Assembly: GCA_946406115.1 (NCBI GenBank)
Contig: OX291540.1
Location: 5,390,563 to 5,454,562 of the forward strand
Length of the DNA: 64,000 nucleotides
Origin: Apoda limacodes
Taxonomy: Eukaryota > Arthropoda > Insecta > Lepidoptera > Limacodidae
Reading direction: 5' to 3'
The notes under the pieces were generated by a model, which was not told the DNA's origin, did not search any database, and saw only the letters and a list, made by a program, of their open reading frames with translations. The position numbers and the translations under genes were made by a program. Shown piece after piece: positions 57,301 through 64,000 of the stretch (its first letter is position 1; each line of letters begins with the position of its first letter).

Positions 57301-58516
57301 GGGTTATCAATTTGACCCGTATGTATGACACAGGCTCAAAATAAAAAAAAAGTGAATTCAGATAAAAACAGAGAAATTAAACTATATTCTACATACTAGC
57401 TTTTCTTATTCGAAGCTTATAAAATCAAAGTTTCTTGATTTTAAGTTTACAAAATTCAAGTTAAAAAAAAGGGTTACGGGTACCTATGAAATATTGTTAG
57501 AATTGCACAGTATTTATTTATGTCAGTTTATAGATGTGCTAAATTTAATAAATGTATGTATTTTTGTATTTATGTTTTCTTCTCCACGCATTTCTCAGAA
57601 ACTTTTGATCGGGTTTCAATTATTCTTTTTTTAATAAATTAGGTTTCTTTAAACTTAGGGAACAGCAAGTTTCATAGAAATCAGTTTAGTTGTTCCTTAG
57701 ACATAGGGAGGTAGATTAATAGAATACAGAACTTTTTGTGTGTAGTTTTTCTATATGTTAGCCTAATGTAAGTTGAGGTTTTACCTCTAAGTTGGCAAAC
57801 AATAAGACGGCCCGCCTGCTGCGTGGCAGTCACCGTACTCATAGACACATCGCCATCCACGGGGATTACTTGAAATATCACATAGTATGTTGTTCTTAGA
57901 CTAATCTTCTACTGACATATGTGTCTCCAAGTACCAACTCATAATTAAAAAAAAAATTACACTGCCGTCAAAACCCCACTAAAAAGTAAAAAAACCACAG
58001 GCAGTGACTTACAACATTTTTTTTATACTACTTAGGCGGCAAACGAGCTTACGGTCCGCCTGATGTTAAGCAGTCACCCTAGCCTTACCATTGTTACCAC
58101 CGTAACATTGCTGTTTTACATTAAATATTCTGCATTTCCGATGAATCTTAGTTCTGTTTTGAGGGTGTTGGATTAATCAGATCAGTTTTTTAAAAATTCT
58201 TTGATTCCGACAAAACTGAGTTCTGTGGTGTTATCTAGGGTTCTGGATTCCAACTTTTATCAGTTTTTTAAACTCAAGATAGCGGACCCAATATGGCGTC
58301 AATTTTCTTGCAAAAATTATTTAATATAAAGACAAAGGAAACATAAATGTATGTCTTCTTGTCTTGGCTAGATTTTGAAACACGTCTATATTTTTTATTT
58401 TTTTTTAATTGCATAGATATAGGTAGATGTAGAAAAGACAAAAAATAGCTATTCATTAATAAATTAGTACTCACTTGTTTAAGGAATGGTGAAAATTTAA
58501 TATTTAACTTCTCCAT
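50116..58516 (-). CDS. Gene D: MFS sugar-porter-like transporter (Tret1-like), 4 exons, 503 aa
   Basis: Spliced model on the minus strand: 58516-58475, 56727-56592, 55053-54908, 51303-50116, giving 504 codons with stop. It is a 12-helix MFS sugar-porter-type carrier, sister to gene C. Landmarks: G-R-K at 82-84, ISPKNRGAF, PESPSWL at 190-196, GRYDECK, EEEELEEL, TQFAGG in helix 7, KYRRRIML, GLIPLLG, GEVFPLEYRS and PETKGKTLQQIEDEF, the last keeping the canonical PETKG. Residues about 189-263 are identical to C, whereas the C-terminal third differs at many sites. A polyadenylation hexamer lies 175 nt past the stop. A weak TATAT/TCAG pair lies near 58634/58600. Substrate unknown. Confidence 0.88.
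51825..52670 (+). mobile_element. LINE fragment: endonuclease end and linker (+)
   Basis: Plus-strand frames: LLALFQSFNLNNSFCEPTKI then TTCNDNIFTDIKP and ESDH (end of an apurinic-type endonuclease), a linker of about 110 residues with SFSAWATPSIYKTRRKLYEL, then AVAFEIFFSNMPFKTTVHLN. Two stops and frameshifts. It lacks the RT. It lies inside the mariner and abuts the opposed RT fragment at about 52,670-52,690. Confidence 0.55.
52680..54225 (-). mobile_element. CR1/L2-like LINE fragment: RT core to 3' end (-)
   Basis: Minus-strand reading from 54225: YPVTIFLDMTRAFD (first catalytic Asp), VPQGSGLGPLLFLIYINDLP, CILFADDTTIIINS (catalytic FADD, about 53905), LQYNNLTINLNKTKLMHFQM, NMNFLGIEIDKYCNW, then AIQLYNHLPDKIRTIPLNF and YYTTSEFLADNL (53279-53073). 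The 3' end is AATAAAGACCTATTCTATTC at about 52,700-52,680. Stops occur between blocks and before 54060. It is 5'-truncated within the RT domain. Confidence 0.7.
54908..55053 (-). CDS. Gene D exon 3
   Basis: 146 nt between TTTCTAG and GTAACA. It encodes residues 60-108, STPGVSLLLGNFFTPFIMSR to TATRVE. Same phase and length as gene C exon 3. Intron 2 (55054-56591) shows little beyond the fragments listed. Confidence 0.9.
56220..56420 (-). mobile_element. Jockey-type ORF2 C-terminal remnant
   Basis: Resembles 6120-6300 in sequence (GCGTAATCGCA…GCCTGCCGAAC, then GACGCGTCTTTGA and GGCTTTGACGT). It is degraded further, with a GGGGTAGGGGTTGGGGTGG run replacing part of it. Located in intron 2 of gene D, 170 bp from exon 2. 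The end motif CTACGGAACCCTG of the 4984-type repeat lies just upstream at 56166. Confidence 0.45.
56592..56727 (-). CDS. Gene D exon 2
   Basis: 136 nt between GTGCAG and GTAACT. It encodes residues 15-59, CFVTTAVCGNVIGHGCSLGF to LTKEQDSWI. It differs from gene C exon 2 at about five nucleotides. Confidence 0.9.
57780..57860 (-). mobile_element. Jockey-like 3' tail remnant
   Basis: TTGGCAAACAATAAGACGGC, CCGCCTGCTGCGTGGCAGTC then ACCGTACTCATAGAC is a diverged copy of the 3' tail family. It lies in intron 1 of gene D, as does the copy at 58,020. Confidence 0.4.
58020..58095 (-). mobile_element. Jockey-like 3' tail fragment
   Basis: TTTTATACTACTTAGGCGGC, AAACGAGCTTACGGTCCGCC, TGATGTTAAGCAGTCACC is a clear match to the 3' end motif at 961-1050, in the same orientation. 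It is inserted 380 bp downstream of gene D exon 1. Confidence 0.5.
58475..58516 (-). CDS. Gene D exon 1
   Basis: Fourteen codons MEKLNIKFSPFLKQ ending CAA before the donor GTGAGT (58474-58469). An upstream in-frame ATG (58531, MHVSE…) exists, but paralog alignment supports the ATG at 58516. Confidence 0.85.
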
Positions 58517-59439
58517 TTCTGACACATGCAATTAATTACATACCACTACAATTAAAGAATAAACTTGGAATAACTATATTTTTGCAGATTTGTCAAGCTG
58601 AATGTATTTAAATTAAAAATGCCAGTTTCATATAAAAGCTATACATGTATTTACGGCTAAATACTTTTGTGCGTAATGATGATGACTTGATATATGATAC
58701 CGTCTCTTCGTAATCTATAAGATATACCTACTTAGTTGCACTATAAAGATAGGTATGGATATTGATACGAAATGTTTCCGTATCGTGGTATTATTATCTG
58801 CAAAAGGTTTATATTTTACTTTTATTAACCCTTCATCGCCTTTAAAATCCTCTAAAAGCAGTGTAGGTATTTTTTTTAATACAATTTTGATTCAGTTTTT
58901 TTTGTTTGAAAGGTGACTTAATAGATATAGCTAAAGACGGCCATGTCGTTTAGGCTACAGGAGTTCACAATAGAACGGACATACCCACATACATACATGC
59001 GTGTGGAAATCTTTATCCTCCTTCTGGGTCAGTCGTATAAAAAAAGTAAAAAGTTCTCCTTGGGTGACTTTTTATTTGACTTAAGTATAAAAGTTATTTT
59101 AGCTTGGCATTGATCACAATTTCTATACTTTACAATCTACCTTTAATACTCTAATAACCCGGCAAGTAAAGTATATGGCCACGTTATTAAAACCTTGACC
59201 CGGTTGATAAAAGAAGATAAAGTAGAGTAAATCGAACAAATAAGGCGATTATTTAATGACAGCGATATAAATTTTACTAGAATTCATTATGTCTATGGAT
59301 ACAGATTTCCTTCATACCGGACACTCCTTTTTCTTCGTATGAAAACTCGAAACCCATTAATAATGCATGGGTTTGATTTATTTTTAAATTGTAGGCATAC
59401 TACTTTCTGTCTGGTTAAATTTGGTTTATTATGTTTTTT

Positions 59440-59810
59440 TAGACAGGTACCAAATCAAATCAAACAATATTTTATTCAAGTACGTTACTGAAAACACATT
59501 TGAATCGTCAATACAATCTAAACAATGTTAATTTCTGCCAAAAAGAGCTGGTAAGATTTTCTATTATAAGTAATAATACAATACTTTGGTTTTGATTTCT
59601 GAGAACACATTTGAATCGTCAATACAATCTAAACAATATTTATTTCTGCCAAAAAAACTGGCAAGAATTTCTATTATAAGTAATAATAAAATAGTTTGAT
59701 AATCAGCTAACAAGTATACAATATGTACCGAAACACTTAGTAGGTAATATAAATAAGCTACTAAAAACAAAGTCAATGTCACTTATTATTTTTTTGTTTT
59801 TATATGGGGG
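59440..59810 (-). mobile_element. LINE 3' end with ~111-bp internal tandem duplication
   Basis: Minus-strand 3' end TGAATAAAATATTGTTTGAT, related to 23490-23790. The block ACATTTGAATCGTCAATACA to AAGTAATAATA occurs twice in tandem (starting near 59497 and 59608). No reverse-transcriptase coding sequence remains. Confidence 0.45.
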
Positions 59811-59881
59811 CGCCCCCTTGTGTTAAGCGTCAAATATATATAATATTCAGATATTTAAGAGTATTCCGATATTTAATGATG

Positions 59882-60061
59882 ACCGATCGCCCGAGCGTCA
59901 GGTATTTACGTAAATTATATTTATATAATATATAATTAAATATAAATAACAACTTGCATAGGTACCATTATAATAATATAATAAATATAGTATTAATAAC
60001 CCACTGTAATCCACCATCGGCCGCCTGGATTTCCTAAATACCTGACGCTCGGGCGTTCGGT
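59882..60061. mobile_element. 180-bp MITE with 27-bp inverted ends
   Basis: Left arm 59882-59908 (ACCGATCGCCCGAGCGTCAG plus GTATTTA) and right arm 60035-60061 are inverted copies with a single mismatch (21 bp perfect). The interior is AT-rich and itself partly palindromic. No clear target duplication was found. Confidence 0.6.
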
Positions 60062-61062
60062 AAATATAAGTGGCATTTTGTTTACCGACATAATGTACAT
60101 TATGCGGTTAATGTGAATAATACAACTAAAGTGAGTTAGGCCAAGATTTATAGTGTGCTACGCATAATTTATGTCTTCTTAACTTGGCTGGATTATGACA
60201 TTAAACGCATTGATGAAGTGAACAAAACGCACCTATACTCGACGTCTTATGACGACGCTTCAGGTATTTGTCGATTGTTTTGAATTTTGAAAAGCGTGCA
60301 ATTTTCTTAACTAAATAAATAAGAAATAAGCGTGAATCAAGTGCTTTACCAAAAAATTATTTTGAATATTAATCCATACTTGACAATGATGTGCAGTTGA
60401 TTTTGACCAAATTTTGAACAAAAGATGTCGAAGTAAGTAAAAACTTTTTTAAACTTTTAAACGGTTTTTTTAAGATGCCCGCATGAGGAGACACATACAT
60501 AGTTCCTAATTACGATAAATATTTACTTAAGTATTAATTGATTAGTGGTCTTACTTTTCCCGACGTTACGTATGTGTACGTATACACACTTACTTCCCCT
60601 ATTTTACCCTTTTGGGGATGATTTCCAAAAAATGCTGAAACACGTCATTCATTATTTGCAACTAAAGTCTACATACCATTTTTCAGAGTTTTATCTACGG
60701 AAATAGCCGTATCCCCATACAAAGTTCTATCTCCTAGTTTCTCCACATGGGAGATTATTTTTTCAAAAACGGGTAAACACTTCATTTTTATTTTCGCCCA
60801 AAAGCCCATGCTCTAATTTTTATTACTAATCAAACAATAAGAAATTTTAAATATTTATTTCCATATAACACTAAATGCCCATATCAATGTTGTAAATTTA
60901 AAACTTGAAGTTTTCAAAAAAAAAAATAATTGTGTTAATTTGGAACTGGTAAAATGCTTTTAACGTTGATGATTGTGTAAAATTTTGTAACGAGTATCGA
61001 TGTTTTTAGTCTACGAGTAAAAAAGCAATTAAAAGGTAAATATAAATACTATTTCCAAAAAT

Positions 61063-61160
61063 CTGATCTGAATTACAGTTTGAAGTTGGCGTCTCTCTAC
61101 CTAAAGCTTATAACATACTTCACTCTTATGACATTAACTTCAAACTGTAATTCAGATCAG
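61063..61160. repeat. Foldback: perfect 25-bp inverted repeat, 48-bp spacer
   Basis: CTGATCTGAATTACAGTTTG plus AAGTT (61063-61087) is perfectly complementary to 61136-61160. A-rich sequence outside extends the pairing slightly. It could be a miniature transposon end pair or a hairpin RNA source. No evidence for either beyond the symmetry. Confidence 0.55.
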
Positions 61161-61439
61161 TTTTTATGAAATAAGTTATTTAGTTTAATGTATCTTTTTG
61201 TAGCCTTTTATAAGAAACAAAATTGAACTATTATATACAAATTAAACTACTTATAACATTTTAATAAAATCAAAATTAAATGATTTAATAAAATAAACTA
61301 CTTATAAATAATCTTAAAATTATGAAATATAAAAACTTTCTACTAAAAACATAACAACCTACGACGTTAGGTAATCCGCCATAATAATACATATTCTGTG
61401 AAAATTACAGTCTTCTACCTACTTCGATCTAAAAGATAG

Positions 61440-61535
61440 AGCCCCTTAATGGTGGGGAAAACATATAGACAGATAGACAGCGTAGGCTAAGTAATAGGGC
61501 TCCGATGGCACCTTTTGTATATGGAAGCCTAAAAA
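61440..61535 (+). repeat. Dispersed repeat 3' piece
   Basis: CAGATAGACAGCGTAGGC, TAAGTAATAGGGCTCCGATG and GGCACC, related to 22290-22370. Another end of the 4984-type family (AACTGGCTAAGTGTGAGTCG) is at 63167. Nothing gene-like is seen in 60,070-61,050 or 62,600-64,000. Confidence 0.4.
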
Positions 61536-61887
61536 TAAATAAGTAGATAGTAGTAAGCTTAAATTTTAAGGCTTGCTTAAGGCTGCAGTCTCGCTATTTT
61601 CGACTTTTAATTTTAGTGGTAATAAGTAATTTTATCAATTACTAATAAAAGATTTCAAATTTATTTTATTTTTGTAACATCACAAAATACTAGTTTACCG
61701 TTTTAAATATTGTTCATTTTGAGTTGCAATTTAGTAGAAAAAAACAAGTTATGGACATTTTCTTTTTTTAAGAAAGCCAAAAGGCACGAGAGATAAAATA
61801 ATTTGCTTTCGTGAGAAACATACAACTTTTAACTAGTAACCACTTTTAAAATAGGTCTTAGGCAAGGAACACACTGAAGGTCATATA

Positions 61888-62461
61888 AGGCTCGAACTAC
61901 ATGCATGCTGAATATCTCCATCCGGAAACGGCTCCGGTAATCCGGCTAATGCCCGGATCTAATTTGGGTTGATATCGACTACATGCGGCCGGTTTGATTC
62001 TAGAGAGAGATTTTAGAGAGAGTCGGCCGCCAGCACTTGCGTTGAATTATCTCTTGTTAATATTTTGTGTGTAGCTGTGGTCGTTAAAGCTTTATTATAG
62101 TATTCCACTGTACCAGTGTTCCAGATGCATTGTTAATTTTCTTTTACGGTTATCAAATATTCGGAATCGACCATTTTAGTTAGTCTGGAAGGGCCCGAAA
62201 CAAGGTGTCGTGTTGTCAGATGTATACAACTGCGTACGTAATTGATAGGCTCCGCCCATTCATGCTGAAAAATAACAGACCGGGCGTTCGGAGAATCAAG
62301 TGCATGCACTCCGGTTGCTTCCGGGTAAAATTCAGAATCGACTGATTCCGGATCCTATGTAGGGAAAATTCAAATGTTTGTTTGAACGACAGATTCGATC
62401 CGAACTAATCCGGAGCCATTTTTTCCCAGACGGTGAGATTCCGATCGATTAGTTCGAGCCT
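61888..62461. mobile_element. TA-flanked MITE with AGGCTCGAACTA ends (574 bp)
   Basis: Left end AGGCTCGAACTA (61888) and right end TAGTTCGAGCCT (to 62461) are inverted, with TA on both sides (61886-61887, 62462-62463). The interior carries repeated CCGG/CCGGA motifs as subterminal repeats (TCCGGAAACGGCTCCGG near the left, AATCCGGAGCC near the right). No ORF. A TA-specific DNA transposon derivative is the simplest reading. Confidence 0.6.
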
Positions 62462-62527
62462 TAAGCAATAAGTTTATTTTAATTTACAAGTACAGGTAGT
62501 ATCTGTAAAAAAAAAAAAAACTTTAGC

Positions 62528-62575
62528 TTAAGGCTCGAACTAATCGATCGGAATCTCACCGTCCGTCCGTAATTT
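62528..62575 (+). mobile_element. Solo end of the AGGCTCGAACTA family
   Basis: TTAAGGCTCGAACTAATCGA, TCGGAATCTCACCGTC is the exact reverse complement of 62428-62464, the right end of the neighbouring MITE, across an AT-rich spacer of about 62 bp. It is a second, truncated copy in opposite orientation, or a duplicated terminus. Confidence 0.5.
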
Positions 62576-64000
62576 TATACTCTGTTCCTATCAAAAAATA
62601 AATAATAGGTAGTTCTTTTTAACAATAGCACCTTCTACAGTCGCCAATAATTGAACAGTTCGTATGCTTTAAGATATTTTTAACGTGACTTCTCTGGTAA
62701 AAAGCTTAGTTCAGCATTAGATACTTGTTGTCTTAGCTCTTCTGGTGTTAAAGAAATATCTTCATAACTCGAGTTGAATGAACGCTATTAATTATTAGTA
62801 GGTATAATAATAAATATATTATCTACGTCAACAATGAAAAAATGCAATGTAGTTATGCTTTTCATTAAAATAAATTTGTTTCTAAACCAATCATCGCGTT
62901 GTTTTTTTTTTCCAGTATCGCAAAATTTCAAAAGGTAATATTCGAACGTTGCATTACTTTGTCTCACGTTCGCAGCACAAATCGATTTTGCACACTGTTT
63001 TTGAACAGCAAGACCACCCTTTTAGGGGAGAGGTAAACATTACATTTTTGCATTTATGCTATGGAGTTTAGTTTTGGTCTGTTGCTTTGAATCAAAATTA
63101 AAATGACCGTGGCGCGTTCATATTAATCTTCGCTTTTAAATCAATTTTATCTCCAATAACTTAAAAAAACTGGCTAAGTGTGAGTCGGTCTTGCACACTT
63201 AGGGTTTCGCATCTCACGGCTTAAAACTAGCTCTTATGCAACTTATTGATGAAATTACCGATAAAGAACATTTTGATAATTAATCTTATGCAATTAATTT
63301 GCACTTAAAATATTTTTGTGTCTTGATCGATATATCTCATAGTAAAATATTATTTTACCTTTCCAGCACGAATTCACCAAATATATTTTTTAAATCAAGC
63401 AAAACAATGGGATAACTGGCTCAGAAACTAATTTCGTCACAAATATTTAATTATTTTTATTTTGATTATTATCATACATACGTTTCACGAATTTCCAAGA
63501 AACTACAAGTTCTCAGTTTTTGTAATTTGTCCACAGGACCCTTAAAATGAATACATCAAAAATGACAAAATTACTTTTTTCTGTCATACTAAAGTCGCGG
63601 CATATTAGTTTGAAAATATTAATGGAATTGCAAAATGCATTATGTTTGATGATGCTTATGCTAATGCACTAAGACTACCTAACGACACCGCCGCGCCGTC
63701 AAACACATTGAGCCAAGAGTTTTCTTCGCCGTGCTATCGGATTTTGAATATTCGTATTATATAAAGTTATATTTCGCAAAGCTAATAACAATTGTATAAA
63801 TCATCAAAAATGTTGTTTAGATAAAAACTATTTAAACGTTAAAATTAACAGCAAGTTATTAAAATAAAATTTGTTACGGTAAATTTACATATAAAGAGAT
63901 TTTACGATAACTATTCGATTAAAATACAAATATGAATATATATAATTCTATTGTATACGGAACAATATAATAGCTTTGTAAATATGTTGAAACTACCTAT

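Noticed and set aside
40911..58516. Genes C and D as an assembly duplication of one locus
   Set aside because: Exon 1, introns, intron contents and the C-terminal third differ strongly, so they are separate genes.

Overview
This 64 kb window looks like nuclear DNA from an insect, most probably a moth or butterfly. It is AT-rich, its genes are split by consensus GT-AG introns, and it is crowded with decayed LINEs (jockey-like, RTE-like, CR1/L2-like), copia, Tc1/mariner, hAT and MITE remnants. Several dispersed repeats resemble ones common in lepidopteran genomes. No bacterial operon structure, CRISPR array, tRNA or rRNA was seen.

The only genes I consider intact are four paralogous membrane transporters of the MFS sugar-porter family (insect facilitated trehalose/hexose transporter, Tret1-like). 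Each was assembled here from 3 or 4 exons. Gene A (+, exons 3105-3146, 6798-6933, 7492-8762; 482 aa) and gene B (+, exons 18028-18069, 24316-24451, 27550-28871; 499 aa) point right. Gene C (-, exons 48232-48191, 48065-47930, 45297-45152, 42092-40911; 501 aa) and gene D (-, exons 58516-58475, 56727-56592, 55053-54908, 51303-50116; 503 aa) point left. The pairs therefore converge (A B > < C D) around a 12 kb transposon-filled centre. All four share a 42-nt first coding exon (14 codons) and a 136-nt second exon. C and D carry one extra intron that A and B lack. C and D are mosaic paralogs: parts of exons 2-4 are nearly identical in DNA while exon 1, the introns and the C-terminal third have diverged, which suggests gene conversion. 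All four keep the family signatures (GRR/GRK loop, PESPSWL, PETK) but lack the canonical QQLSG and the PIPW tryptophan of hexose carriers, so the substrate cannot be assigned.

Layout: 1-3.1 kb, jockey 3' end plus a Harbinger-like element; 3.1-8.8 kb, gene A; 9-12.5 kb, copia and hAT wrecks; 13-18 kb, repeats and a MITE; 18-28.9 kb, gene B, whose first intron holds a 3.6 kb element with ~360-bp inverted terminal repeats and an uncharacterised ORF remnant; 28.9-40.7 kb, tandem repeats, a Tc1-type element, jockey pieces, a nearly full-length broken RTE LINE, and a LINE split by a TTAA-flanked MITE; 40.9-48.2 kb, gene C with a ~150-bp satellite and LINE tails in its introns; 50.1-58.5 kb, gene D, whose third intron contains a mariner split by two opposed LINE fragments; 58.5-64 kb, MITEs and foldback repeats.

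The four transporters are probably independent membrane carriers produced by tandem and inverted duplication, not parts of one pathway. Exon coordinates rest on reading frame, splice consensus and paralog comparison, with no transcript evidence.
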